A stretch of 64,000 nucleotides of DNA from assembly GCF_000975135.1 (NCBI RefSeq), contig NZ_BBRF01000001.1:42423-106422 (forward strand), read 5' to 3'. The notes beneath the pieces are model-generated. The model searched no databases. It saw only the letters and a list, made by a program, of their open reading frames with translations, and had not been told where the DNA came from. Below, piece by piece: positions 34,058-43,341 of this stretch (positions are counted from its first letter, which is position 1; each line of letters begins with the position of its first letter). A program made the position numbers and the translations under genes. This DNA is from Demequina aurantiaca. GTDB taxonomy: Bacteria; Actinomycetota; Actinomycetes; Actinomycetales; Demequinaceae.

Positions 34058-36091
34058 TCAGCGCTCACCGCCTTCGTGTGACTTCGTGGTGCGCACGACG
34101 GCGCAGCCGCCGGCGACGATGGTGAGCTCCCGGGCAACGCTGCGCCCGGTGAACATTTCGGTGCCTGAGGCTGCCACCGTGACAGGGGCGTCACAGTGGT
34201 TGATGGCCACCAGGTAATCGGCCTCAGCGCTCTGGCGGGTCACGACCTCGAGTCCCTCGGGATTGCCTGCGAGGACCATCCCGGCGTCGGCGTAGGCCGC
34301 CGCCATCAAGGGTCCGAGTTCGTCGACGCTCAGATGGGTGCTGACGTACCACCCATGGCCGGCACCGCGCGAATTGCGCGTGATAGCGGGCGATCCGGCG
34401 GCGGGTCCGTCGACGTACGTGCCGATGACTTCTGCGCCATCGAGCACGAGGTCCTCCTGCCAGGTGTCGGCCGCAAGCGTAAGTCCATCTCCGTGGGTCC
34501 AGGCGATCTTTGCGGTCTCGCTCTCACGCATCGGCAGGTATTCGGCGACGGTCACCCCGAGCGCAGCTTTGAGGGGTGCGCCGTAGCCGCCCTCGTGGAC
34601 AGACTCATGCTCGTCGACGACTCCGGAGAAGTACGACACCACCAGCGTGCCACCTGCCTCGACATACCGCGCAAGGTTTTCGCCAGCATCGGCCGTCAGG
34701 AGGTAGGAGGCAGGAGCCACCACCATCTTGTACTTGCCGAGGTCCTGAGTGGGGTGCGCGAAGTCCACCGTCACCCCGTCACGCCACAGCCGCTCGTAAT
34801 AGGTGCGCATGCGCTCGCGGAACTGCGCGTCGTCGGACGGACGCCACTCGAGATCCTGCGCCCAGAGCGACTCCCAGTCGTACAACACCGCGACATCGGC
34901 GTCGACGCGCGATCCCTTCGCCTCCTCGAGCGCTCCAAGCCGTCCGCCAAGGTCCACGACCTCGCGGAACACGCGGGAGTCTGCGCCGGCGTGCGGCAGC
35001 ATCGCCGAGTGGAACTTCTCCGCGCCGGAACGCGAGGCCCGCCACTGGAAGAACAGGATCGCATCAGCGCCGCGCGCAAAGTGGGAAAGCGAGTTGCGGC
35101 ACATCTCGCCCGCAGATTTGGCGATGTTGCGGCCCTGCCAGTTCACGGCGGAGGTGGAGTGCTCCATCAGAATCCATGGCGCTCCGCCCGCGACCGAGCG
35201 TGTGAGGTCCGCCGCGAGCGCAAGGCCCACGTGGGACTCGGGGTCCTGGGCCCAAAGGTAGTGGTCGTTGGCGACGATGTCGACCTCGCGAGCCCACTTC
35301 CACAGGTCGAGGTTCCACGACTGGTGTGCCATGAAGTTGGTGGTGACGGGCTTGTCACTAAAGGCACGGATCGCGTCCCGCTCGGCGCGGTAGCAGGCAC
35401 GCAGTTGGTCGTCGGTAAACCGTGCCCAGTCGAGCTTCATCGCGGGGTTGGGGGTCGAGGCGGTAACCGCTGGGGCGATCACGTGCTCCCACTGGTCATA
35501 GTGCTGGCCCCAGAAGGCGGTGCCCCATGCTGCATTGAGGCCGTCGAGCGAGCCATAGCGGTCGGCCAGCCATTCCCGCCACGCAGCGACCGATGCGGGA
35601 GAGAAGTCCTCGCCCACGGGCACGCCGTATTCGTTGTGCACGTGCCACATGACGACGCCCGGGTGGGCTGCGTAGCGCTCGGCTAGTGCGCCGGCGATGC
35701 GAGCCACCGCGGTGCGGTACGCCGGGTGCGAGTGCGACATCATGCCCCGCGAGCCGAAACCCAAGGCAACGCCGTCCGCACGCACGGCGCGCGCTTCGGG
35801 GTAGTTCGCGAACATCCAGGCGGGGGCCGAGGCGGTGGGCGTGCCCAGGTCAACCGAGATGCCGTTGGTGTGGAGGAGGTCGATGACCTCGTCGAGCCAA
35901 CCGAAGTCGAACACACCCTCGCTGATCTCGATCAGACCCCACGAGAAGATGCCAACGCTCACGAGGTTGACCCCGGCCTCGCGCATCAGCGCGACGTCCT
36001 CGTCCCAGGTCGCTCGCGGCCACTGCTCGGGGTTGTAGTCCCCGCCGTAGGCGATGCCTGGAACGCTTGGCCAACTGCCTTGCGTTGTCAT
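34058..36091 (-). CDS. Beta-galactosidase, GH42
   Basis: Cytoplasmic beta-galactosidase of 677 residues, first gene of the galactan operon. The acid/base Glu154 lies in WHVHNEYG and the nucleophile Glu310 in WILMEHST. N-terminal GIAYGGDYNPEQWP is typical of GH42. A trimerisation domain (about 395-600) and a small C-terminal beta domain follow. There is no signal peptide, so it acts on imported galacto-oligosaccharides from the GH53 enzymes. ATG 36091 has AAGGGAG upstream. The promoter region carries a perfect TTGACA (36150-36145) directly next to the 20-bp operator. Confidence 0.94.
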   Translation of the reverse strand: MTTQGSWPSVPGIAYGGDYNPEQWPRATWDEDVALMREAGVNLVSVGIFSWGLIEISEGVFDFGWLDEVIDLLHTNGISVDLGTPTASAPAWMFANYPEARAVRADGVALGFGSRGMMSHSHPAYRTAVARIAGALAERYAAHPGVVMWHVHNEYGVPVGEDFSPASVAAWREWLADRYGSLDGLNAAWGTAFWGQHYDQWEHVIAPAVTASTPNPAMKLDWARFTDDQLRACYRAERDAIRAFSDKPVTTNFMAHQSWNLDLWKWAREVDIVANDHYLWAQDPESHVGLALAADLTRSVAGGAPWILMEHSTSAVNWQGRNIAKSAGEMCRNSLSHFARGADAILFFQWRASRSGAEKFHSAMLPHAGADSRVFREVVDLGGRLGALEEAKGSRVDADVAVLYDWESLWAQDLEWRPSDDAQFRERMRTYYERLWRDGVTVDFAHPTQDLGKYKMVVAPASYLLTADAGENLARYVEAGGTLVVSYFSGVVDEHESVHEGGYGAPLKAALGVTVAEYLPMRESETAKIAWTHGDGLTLAADTWQEDLVLDGAEVIGTYVDGPAAGSPAITRNSRGAGHGWYVSTHLSVDELGPLMAAAYADAGMVLAGNPEGLEVVTRQSAEADYLVAINHCDAPVTVAASGTEMFTGRSVARELTIVAGGCAVVRTTKSHEGGER

Positions 36092-36144
36092 GCCACTCCC
36101 TTGTGTTGAATCGAGCTATCGGATTCGTCACTGTGCCGACGCTG

Positions 36145-36150
36145 TGTCAA
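36145..36150 (-). promoter_or_regulatory. -35 box of the galactan operon
   Basis: TTGACA on the minus strand, abutting operator 36151-36170. At 17-bp spacing the -10 would be CGAATC, which is poor, so the promoter may be weak or activated. Confidence 0.4.
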
Positions 36151-36170
36151 AACTGTGACCGGTCACAGTT
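36151..36170. promoter_or_regulatory. Primary LacI-type operator of the galactan locus
   Basis: AACTGTGACCGGTCACAGTT, a perfect 20-bp palindrome with central CCGG, between the divergent GH42 and LacI-family genes. It abuts the GH42 -35 box. Confidence 0.85.
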
Positions 36171-36219
36171 CTATCCCAGATTGCGCCCGAGTTGCAAGTC
36201 GAATGCCGCCTCGTTACAC

Positions 36220-36239
36220 AACTGTGACCGTTCCCAGCG
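36220..36239. promoter_or_regulatory. Secondary operator of the galactan locus
   Basis: AACTGTGACCGTTCCCAGCG matches the primary operator at 16 of 20 positions, with an intact left half. The centres are 69 bp apart. It lies 41-60 bp upstream of the regulator's -10 box and could mediate autoregulation or looping. Confidence 0.6.
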
Positions 36240-36279
36240 CCTCGTTGCCTTCTTTCATGCAAGCATCCAGAAATGCCGC

Positions 36280-36285
36280 TAGGCT
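36280..36285 (+). promoter_or_regulatory. -10 box of the galactan regulator gene (leaderless)
   Basis: TAGGCT, six bases before the GTG start at 36292. Confidence 0.5.
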
Positions 36286-36291
36286 CACCAC

Positions 36292-37308
36292 GTGGAAACC
36301 ACGCCGACAACTAAGCGCAAGCCGACCATCCGCGACGTCGCAGCGGCTGCCGGCGTCTCTCGCGGGACAGTCTCTCGCGTCATCAACGGTGGCCACTGGG
36401 TGTCGCCCGACGCGAAGGCGGCCGTCGACCAGGCCATCAAGACCACGGGCTACCACGCCAACGCGGCCGCCCGCAGCCTCGCTACCGGGCGCTCCAATTC
36501 GGTCGCTTTTCTGCTGACTGAGCCACAGCACCTGCTGTTCGCCGACCCCACCTTTTCGCTGCTCCTGCGCGGCGCCGCACAGGAGCTTGCGCAGCGCCAC
36601 ATGACGCTGGTCCTCCTCGTCGCCGGCACGCCCGAGGAGCACATCAACGTGGCTCAGTACCTGGGCGCAGGGCACGTCGACGGCGTACTGCTGATCTCCT
36701 CGCATGAGTCCGACCCTTTGCTTGAGTCGCTGCTGTCTACCGGCGTGCCCACCGTCGCCTGTGGGATCCCGCTCGGGCATGCCAGCGATATCCCCACGGT
36801 GTCGGTCGATGAGATCGCCTCGGCGCGTACCGCCACCCGCCACCTGGTGGAGCGTGGCAACCAACGCATCGGCATGATCACGGGGCCAGCCGACACCCCC
36901 GGCGGCCGCTATCGGCTGGTGGGTTTCCGCGACGAGCTCGGCGACAGTTTTGATCCGAACCTCGTAGAGCCCGGCGATTACTCCATGGCCTCAGGCGCCT
37001 CCGCGATGGCGGCGCTCCTCGAACGTGCCCCGGACATCGACGCCGTCTTTGCCGCGTCTGACTCCATGGCCGCGGGCGCCGTAGGTGTCCTGCGCAAGGC
37101 CGGGAAGCGCATCCCCGAGGATGTCTCGGTGATCGGATTCGACGACTCCGGTCTCGCCCTGACCGTCGAGCCACCCTTGACCACCATGCGCCAGCCGTTC
37201 GAGCAGATCAGCGCGGAAATGGTCGGCCTGTTGCTCCACGTGATCGAAGGCGGTACCAGCAAGTCCGTCACGCTGCCCACCAGCCTGGTGGTCCGCGACA
37301 GCACGTGA
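36292..37308 (+). CDS. LacI-family regulator of the galactan locus (GalR-like)
   Basis: Repressor of 338 residues. HTH: TIRDVAAAAGVSRGTVSRVI, then NGGHWV and hinge TTGYHANAAARSLAT. The effector domain ends in GFDDSGLALTVEPPLTTMRQPFEQIS, as is usual for sugar-responsive LacI proteins. It is divergent from the GH42 gene, and the region between carries the 20-bp palindrome and a partial second copy. Start GTG 36292 has no Shine-Dalgarno sequence but has a -10 box six bases upstream, so translation is probably leaderless. The inducer is probably galactose, galactobiose or lactose (inference). Confidence 0.9.
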   Translation: METTPTTKRKPTIRDVAAAAGVSRGTVSRVINGGHWVSPDAKAAVDQAIKTTGYHANAAARSLATGRSNSVAFLLTEPQHLLFADPTFSLLLRGAAQELAQRHMTLVLLVAGTPEEHINVAQYLGAGHVDGVLLISSHESDPLLESLLSTGVPTVACGIPLGHASDIPTVSVDEIASARTATRHLVERGNQRIGMITGPADTPGGRYRLVGFRDELGDSFDPNLVEPGDYSMASGASAMAALLERAPDIDAVFAASDSMAAGAVGVLRKAGKRIPEDVSVIGFDDSGLALTVEPPLTTMRQPFEQISAEMVGLLLHVIEGGTSKSVTLPTSLVVRDST

Positions 37309-37363
37309 GCAATCCTCTGTGCTCAGGCCCGCCGTGTGGCTACCCAGCAGGCCCAAACACCGG

Positions 37364-37369
37364 TAGGTT
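37364..37369 (+). promoter_or_regulatory. -10 box of glgE (leaderless)
   Basis: TAGGTT, six bases before ATG 37376. Confidence 0.5.
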
Positions 37370-37375
37370 CGGTGC

Positions 37376-39370
37376 ATGGAGCACTCAAGCGACATGTCCG
37401 TTGGACGCATCCCGATCGTAGGCGTCCAGCCTTCGCTCGAGGAAGGACGTTGGCCCGCCAAGGCCGTCGTCGGCGAGGCCGTCCCCATTACGGCGACCAT
37501 CTTCCGCGAGGGTCACGACGCCGAAGGAGCCACGGTCGTGGTGACCGTGCCCGGCGGCGTCGAGCAGATCATACCGATGCCCCTCGACGACTTCGGCAAT
37601 AGCCGATACCAGGCGTCATTCGTCCCTCAGCACGAGGGCCCGCATCTGTTCCGTGTGGAGGCGTGGTCCAACCCGTATGCCACCTGGGCACACGCCGCCG
37701 AGCTCAAGGTGACCGCCGGAGTGGACGTGCAGCTGATGCTGGACGAGGGCGTCGAGGTGCTCACGCGCGCCATCGCCGAGGTCAAGCGTCCTGCCGCCAG
37801 TCAGAAGCTCTTGAAGTCAGCGGTCTCCGCTCTCTCCGACCCCAAACTCGCGCCCGATGCTCGACTCGCCCCGGCGGTGTCCGATGCGGTCAAGGACGTG
37901 CTGACTGCGGCACCGCTGCGCGATTGGGTCACAACCTCGAACACGTACCCACTGCTCGTCGAGCGCGAACGCGCCCTGGCATCGGCCTGGTACGAGATCT
38001 TTCCCCGCTCCGAGGGGGCGCGACAGAACAAGCGCACCGGCGCCTGGGCATCGGGCACCTTCACCACCGCCTCCAAGCGCCTTCCCGGCATCGCCGCCAT
38101 GGGATTCGACGTGGTCTATCTGACCCCGATTCACCCCATCGGCACTACGCACCGCAAGGGTCGCAACAACTCGCTGACATGCGAGCCCGGCGACCCAGGA
38201 AGCCCGTACGCGATCGGTGCTGCCGAGGGCGGACACGACGCGATCCACCCAGACCTGGGCACCATGCGCACCTTCAAGAACTTCGTCAAGAAGGCGCGCG
38301 AGAACAACCTCGAGGTCGCTCTGGACCTCGCGCTGCAGTGCTCCCCCGACCACCCCTGGGTCACGGACCACCCTGAATGGTTCACCACCCAGCTGGATGG
38401 GACCATCGCGTACGCGGAAAACCCACCCAAGAAGTATCAGGACATCTATCCCCTGAACTTCGACAACGACCCGCAGGGAATCTCCCAGGCGGTGCGCGAC
38501 GTGCTGCAAGTGTGGATCGACGCCGGCGTGACGTTGTTCCGCGTGGACAACCCGCACACCAAGCCGCTGACGTTCTGGGAGTGGCTGCTCGCGGACATTG
38601 CCAAGGATCACCCCGATGTCATCTTCTTGTCGGAGGCCTTTACCCGCCCGGCCATGATGCACACGCTCGCCAAGATTGGCTTCCACCAGAGCTACACGTA
38701 CTTCACGTGGCGACAGAACGCCGAGGAGATGGCGGAGTACCTTGAGGAGCTGACCGGGGAGAGCTCGTTCTACATGCGCCCCAACTTCTGGCCCACCACG
38801 CACGACATCCTGACGCCGGACATGCAGCGCGGCGGCGCGCCCATGTTCAAGATGCGCGCCGTGTTGGCAGCCACCGCCTCGCCGTCCTACGGCATCTACA
38901 CGGGCTACGAGTTCGTCGAGAACGTCCCGCGCCCAGGCGTCGAGGAGCAGATCGACAACGAGAAGTACGAGTACAAGCCGCGCGATTGGTCCCGCGCCGA
39001 CGACTACGGCATCGAGACGCTGCTCACCACGCTCAACGCCCAGCGTGCCGCGCACCCCGCCCTGCGCCGCCTCCGCGGCCTGCACGTCCACAAGACCAGC
39101 AATCCCAACATTCTCTGCTTCAGCCGGTATGTCGCGGCTGCAGATTCACCCACCGGAAAGGCCGATGCGGTCATCACGGTCGTGAGCTTCGACACCGACG
39201 TCGTGCACGATGCCGTGGTGACCTTTGACATGGCCGCCATTGGATTGACCGGGGAGGACACCATCACAGTTGATGACGCCCTCACCGGCGCAACCTACAC
39301 CTGGGGTCGCGAGTTTTACGTGCGGCTTGACCCCGCGGTGACAACGGCGCACGTTGCAGGGGTGAGATAA
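37376..39370 (+). CDS. glgE: Alpha-1,4-glucan:maltose-1-phosphate maltosyltransferase GlgE (GH13_3)
   Basis: Transfers maltosyl units from maltose 1-phosphate to the non-reducing end of alpha-1,4-glucan. 664 residues. N-terminal beta and helical domains (about 1-195) precede the GH13 barrel. Nucleophile Asp391 lies in FRVDNPHTKP and acid/base Glu420 in FLSEAFTRP. ASAWYEIFPRSEGA and HPIGTTHRKGRNN are typical of GlgE. It is first in glgE-treS-glgB, with three bases between glgE and treS. A -10 box six bases before ATG suggests a leaderless mRNA. Confidence 0.95.
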   Translation: MEHSSDMSVGRIPIVGVQPSLEEGRWPAKAVVGEAVPITATIFREGHDAEGATVVVTVPGGVEQIIPMPLDDFGNSRYQASFVPQHEGPHLFRVEAWSNPYATWAHAAELKVTAGVDVQLMLDEGVEVLTRAIAEVKRPAASQKLLKSAVSALSDPKLAPDARLAPAVSDAVKDVLTAAPLRDWVTTSNTYPLLVERERALASAWYEIFPRSEGARQNKRTGAWASGTFTTASKRLPGIAAMGFDVVYLTPIHPIGTTHRKGRNNSLTCEPGDPGSPYAIGAAEGGHDAIHPDLGTMRTFKNFVKKARENNLEVALDLALQCSPDHPWVTDHPEWFTTQLDGTIAYAENPPKKYQDIYPLNFDNDPQGISQAVRDVLQVWIDAGVTLFRVDNPHTKPLTFWEWLLADIAKDHPDVIFLSEAFTRPAMMHTLAKIGFHQSYTYFTWRQNAEEMAEYLEELTGESSFYMRPNFWPTTHDILTPDMQRGGAPMFKMRAVLAATASPSYGIYTGYEFVENVPRPGVEEQIDNEKYEYKPRDWSRADDYGIETLLTTLNAQRAAHPALRRLRGLHVHKTSNPNILCFSRYVAAADSPTGKADAVITVVSFDTDVVHDAVVTFDMAAIGLTGEDTITVDDALTGATYTWGREFYVRLDPAVTTAHVAGVR

Positions 39371-39373
39371 CTC

Positions 39374-41059
39374 ATGAAGGAATTGCTGAAGTCCCTTCCC
39401 AAGCGAGAGCGCGATCTCACTAACGACCCGCTCTGGTACCGCAACGCGGTGTTCTACGAGGTCATGGTCCGCGCATTCCACGACAGTGACGGCGACGGCA
39501 TCGGCGACCTCCGCGGACTCATCAAGAGACTCGACTATCTGGCGTGGCTGGGTGTCGACGCGCTGTGGTTGCCACCGTTCTACCCGTCGCCAATGCGCGA
39601 CGGCGGCTACGACGTGGCGGACTACCGCGGCATCGACCCTCGCTACGGCACCATGCGAGACTTCGAGAAGCTCATCAGCGAAGTCCATAAGCGCGGCATG
39701 CGCATCACGATCGACCTCGTGATGAACCACACCTCGGACCAGCACCCGTGGTTCCAGGCCTCACGCACCGACCCGGACGGCCCCTACGGCGACTACTACG
39801 TGTGGTCGGACACGGACCAGAAGTGGACCGACGCGCGCATCATCTTCACCGACGTTGAGACGTCCAACTGGGCGTGGGATGCACATCGCGAGCAGTACTA
39901 CTGGCACCGCTTCTACTCTCACCAGCCGGATCTCAACTTTGAGAACCCCGCCGTGCAGCAGGAGATGTTCGACATCGCCCGCTTTTGGCTAAAGAAGGGC
40001 ATCGACGGGTTCCGACTGGACGCGGTGCCGTACCTGTTCGAGGACGAGGACAACGCGGGAGAAAATGACCCCCGCACCCACCAGTTCCTGCGGGACCTGC
40101 GCAAGATGGTGGACACCGAGTTCCCAGGAGCGGTACTACTCGCGGAGGCCAACCAGCCCCCACACGAGGCCGCGGAGTACTTCGGCACCGAGGAGGAGCC
40201 GGAGTGCCACATGTGCTTCCACTTCCCCGTGATGCCGCGCATCTTCCACTCCATCAAGGCCGAGGACGCCACGCGTTTGCGCGAGGTACTGCACGACACC
40301 CCCGTGCCGCCCGCCAAGGGTCAGTGGTCGACGTTCCTGCGCAATCACGACGAGCTCACGCTCGAGATGGTCAGCGAGGACGAGCGTCATCAGATGTTCG
40401 ATTGGTACGCCCCTCATCCGCAGATGAAGGCGCACACGGGCATTCGCCGCCGTCTGGCTCCCCTGCTGGACAACTCCGAGCAGGCCCTCGAACTGGCTCA
40501 CGCGCTGATCCTGTCGCTACCGGGGACGCCCTGCCTGTATTACGGCGACGAGATCGCCATGGGCGACAACGTGTGGCTGCCTGACCGCGACTCGGTACGC
40601 ACGCCGATGCAGTGGACGCCCGACCGCAATGCGGGATTCTCCGACGCGGACCCGGGCGCGCTCTATCTGCCTACTGTGCAGTCGCTGCTCTTTCACTACA
40701 ACGGCGTCAACATTGAACGCTCGCTCATGCAGCCCACGTCCCTGCTGTTTTGGATGAGGCGGTTCCTCAAGGCCCGTGCCGAGCACCCGGCGTTCTCCGA
40801 CGGCGGCTACAAGGATGTCCCCTCAGACAACCCAGCTGTCTTCTCGTTCCTGCGCACCCACAAAGACGAGTCAGTGCTGGTAGCCATGAACTTCTCCACC
40901 CACCAGTCGTCGGCGCTACTCACCCTCGAGGACTACGCCGGCGGTAAAGTCAAAACCATCATCTCCAAGACGCCCTTCCAAGACGTCGGGGATGACGGCA
41001 AACTCCGACTCACGTTTGGTCCGCAGTCCTTCTACTGGTTGGTGGTAAAGCATGCCTAG
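39374..41059 (+). CDS. treS: Trehalose synthase TreS (maltose alpha-D-glucosyltransferase)
   Basis: Interconverts trehalose and maltose. 561 residues, the length of a stand-alone TreS with no maltokinase fusion. Typical N-terminal [25 protein letters not shown]; nucleophile Asp216 in [12 protein letters not shown]; acid/base Glu258 in LLAEANQ; third acid in [12 protein letters not shown]. The last eight bases overlap glgB. In the GlgE pathway TreS supplies maltose to a maltokinase (Mak/Pep2), whose product feeds GlgE; that kinase gene is absent here. Confidence 0.94.
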   Translation: MKELLKSLPKRERDLTNDPLWYRNAVFYEVMVRAFHDSDGDGIGDLRGLIKRLDYLAWLGVDALWLPPFYPSPMRDGGYDVADYRGIDPRYGTMRDFEKLISEVHKRGMRITIDLVMNHTSDQHPWFQASRTDPDGPYGDYYVWSDTDQKWTDARIIFTDVETSNWAWDAHREQYYWHRFYSHQPDLNFENPAVQQEMFDIARFWLKKGIDGFRLDAVPYLFEDEDNAGENDPRTHQFLRDLRKMVDTEFPGAVLLAEANQPPHEAAEYFGTEEEPECHMCFHFPVMPRIFHSIKAEDATRLREVLHDTPVPPAKGQWSTFLRNHDELTLEMVSEDERHQMFDWYAPHPQMKAHTGIRRRLAPLLDNSEQALELAHALILSLPGTPCLYYGDEIAMGDNVWLPDRDSVRTPMQWTPDRNAGFSDADPGALYLPTVQSLLFHYNGVNIERSLMQPTSLLFWMRRFLKARAEHPAFSDGGYKDVPSDNPAVFSFLRTHKDESVLVAMNFSTHQSSALLTLEDYAGGKVKTIISKTPFQDVGDDGKLRLTFGPQSFYWLVVKHA

Positions 41060-43220
41060 CGGCGTAGATAAGGCAATCCTGCACGACATCGCTGCTGGTA
41101 CGCACCATGAGCCTCACGCGGTCCTAGGGCCACACGTCAGCGGTGACGGCGTCGCCGTCAGGGTGCTCCGGCCGTTGGCCTCAATCGTGGAGATCGAGAC
41201 CCTCGACGGCACCTACCCCGCGTCGCACGAGCACGAGGGCGTATGGGTCGCTCACCTGCCCGGCACCGACGCTCCCGACTACCGCGTACACGTGACATAC
41301 GACGGAGACCCAGTCGTCACTGACGACCCCTACCGCTTTCTGCCGTCCACCGGCGAACTGGACCTGCACCTGATCCGCGAGGGGCGTCACGAGCGCCTGT
41401 GGGACGTGCTCGGTGCGAACGTCAAGACGTACCCCTCGGTCCTCGGCGAGGTCCACGGCACCGCGTTCGCAGTCTGGGCACCCAACGCGCGAGCAGTGAG
41501 AATCGTCGGCAGTTTCAACATGTGGCAGGGCGCTACCCACGCCATGCGGTCCCTCGGATCGTCCGGGGTGTGGGAGCTCTTCGTTCCCGGCATCGGCGAC
41601 GGCACCCCATACAAGTACGAGGTGCTCGGCAAGGACGGCCGTTGGCAGCAGAAGGCCGACCCCATGGCCCGGCGCACCGAGGTCCCCCCACAGACGGCGT
41701 CCATCGTCACCGACACCGCATACGCGTGGAACGACGACGAGTGGATGGAGAAGCGCGCCCACAGCGAGCCCCACCGCGAGGCGATGAGCGTCTACGAGGT
41801 GCACCTGGGCTCGTGGCGTCAGGGACTCAACTACCGTGACCTCGCGACCGAACTGGTCGCGTACGTGAAGGAACTGGGCTTCACACACGTCGAGTTCATG
41901 CCCGTGATGGAACACCCCTTTGGCGGCTCCTGGGGCTACCAGGTGACGTCGTATTACGCCCCCACCGCGCGCTTTGGCACCCCCGACGAGTTCCGCTTTC
42001 TCGTGGACGCACTCCACCAGGCGGACATCGGAGTACTGCTGGACTGGGTCCCTGGGCATTTCCCCAAGGACGAGTGGGCGCTGGGCCGTTTTGACGGCAC
42101 ACCGCTGTACGAACACCCGGACCCCCTACGCGGCGAACAGCCCGATTGGGGAACATACATCTTCGACTTCGGCCGACCAGAGGTGCGGAACTTTCTGGTG
42201 GCCAATGCCATCTATTGGCTCAAGGAGTTCCACGCCGACGGCCTACGCGTGGACGCCGTCGCCTCGATCCTCTACCTCGACTACTCGCGCCAGCCCGGCC
42301 AGTGGCGACCCAATATCCACGGTGGTCGCGAAAACCTGGACGCGATCGCGTTCCTGCAGGAGGCCAACGCGACGGCCTACCGCAACTGCCCCGGCATCGT
42401 CATGATTGCCGAGGAGTCCACCGCCTTCCCTGGCGTCACGCAGGCCACCAGCAGCGGCGGCCTGGGCTTTGGCTTCAAGTGGAATATGGGGTGGATGAAC
42501 GACACCCTCAAGTACGTGGGCGAGGACCCGGTCAACCGGTCTCACCACCACCACTCGGTCACGTTCTCGCTCATGTACGCCTTCTCCGAGCAGTTCATGC
42601 TGCCTATCAGCCACGACGAGGTTGTTCACGGCAAGGGCTCCCTGTGGGAGCGCATGCCCGGCGACGCCTGGCAGAAGGCCGCCGGAGCACGCACGCTGTT
42701 CGCTTACCAGTGGACTCACCCCGGCAAGCAACTCATCTTTCAGGGCTGCGAGATCGGCCAGGAAGCCGAATGGTCCGAGGGCCGGTCACTGGACTGGTGG
42801 CAGCTTGACGACCCCCTGCACGCGGGCATCAAGGACCTCGTCAGGGACCTCAACGGGCTGTACAAGCGTTTCCCGTCACTCTGGCAAGACGACTCCAGCC
42901 CGCATGGGTTCCAATGGATCGACGCGGACGACTCGCAGCACTGCGTGCTGTCCTTTATCCGCTACGACGACGATCGCAACCCCGTGGTGGTCGTGATCAA
43001 CTTTGCCGGCATCCCGCACGAGAACTACAAACTCCCCCTGCCGCTGGCCGGCGAGTGGGACGAGGTACTCAACAGCGACTCCGAAGCCTACGGCGGCTCG
43101 GGAGTGGGCAACCTTGGCCAAATCAAGGCCAAGAGCAAGTCCGCGGGCGGTTTCCCCGCCTCCGCGACGGTGCGTCTGCCCCCTCTCGGAGCAGTGGTGT
43201 TCGCCCCGCGGCAGAGCTGA
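41052..43220 (+). CDS. glgB: 1,4-alpha-glucan branching enzyme GlgB
   Basis: Introduces alpha-1,6 branches. 722 residues, the long form with two N-terminal beta modules (about 1-115, and CBM48 about 116-220). GH13 barrel: nucleophile Asp401 in [11 protein letters not shown], acid/base Glu454 in [10 protein letters not shown], and [15 protein letters not shown]. It ends in the family's C-terminal beta domain ([12 protein letters not shown]). Third gene of glgE-treS-glgB with an eight-base overlap. It would branch the linear glucan made by GlgE. Confidence 0.95.
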   Translation: MPSGVDKAILHDIAAGTHHEPHAVLGPHVSGDGVAVRVLRPLASIVEIETLDGTYPASHEHEGVWVAHLPGTDAPDYRVHVTYDGDPVVTDDPYRFLPSTGELDLHLIREGRHERLWDVLGANVKTYPSVLGEVHGTAFAVWAPNARAVRIVGSFNMWQGATHAMRSLGSSGVWELFVPGIGDGTPYKYEVLGKDGRWQQKADPMARRTEVPPQTASIVTDTAYAWNDDEWMEKRAHSEPHREAMSVYEVHLGSWRQGLNYRDLATELVAYVKELGFTHVEFMPVMEHPFGGSWGYQVTSYYAPTARFGTPDEFRFLVDALHQADIGVLLDWVPGHFPKDEWALGRFDGTPLYEHPDPLRGEQPDWGTYIFDFGRPEVRNFLVANAIYWLKEFHADGLRVDAVASILYLDYSRQPGQWRPNIHGGRENLDAIAFLQEANATAYRNCPGIVMIAEESTAFPGVTQATSSGGLGFGFKWNMGWMNDTLKYVGEDPVNRSHHHHSVTFSLMYAFSEQFMLPISHDEVVHGKGSLWERMPGDAWQKAAGARTLFAYQWTHPGKQLIFQGCEIGQEAEWSEGRSLDWWQLDDPLHAGIKDLVRDLNGLYKRFPSLWQDDSSPHGFQWIDADDSQHCVLSFIRYDDDRNPVVVVINFAGIPHENYKLPLPLAGEWDEVLNSDSEAYGGSGVGNLGQIKAKSKSAGGFPASATVRLPPLGAVVFAPRQS

Positions 43221-43276
43221 ATTCGCGGATCGACCACCCCTGCACCTGCACCACTGGCGATAGTCGCGGCACTGTC

Positions 43277-43294
43277 CGTGTGGCGCGCCACACG
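43277..43294. terminator. Perfect 18-bp palindrome between convergent glgB and cnoX-like genes
   Basis: CGTGTGGCGCGCCACACG. As RNA it forms a 7-bp stem with loop CGCG. The flanking CCACTGGC (43253-43260) and GCCAGTGG (43321-43328) can form an outer stem. Likely a bidirectional terminator; no T-run. Confidence 0.55.
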
Positions 43295-43341
43295 ATAGAT
43301 TCGCGTGTGGCTGCGCCAATTGCCAGTGGCGAGGACGGGTC

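Noticed and set aside
34196..35686. 496-codon plus-strand frame opposite the GH42 gene
   Set aside because: Shadow of a GC-rich gene; the GH42 reading contains both catalytic glutamates in the right context.
37817..39091. 424-codon minus-strand frame opposite glgE
   Set aside because: Antisense shadow; GlgE catalytic motifs are on the plus strand.
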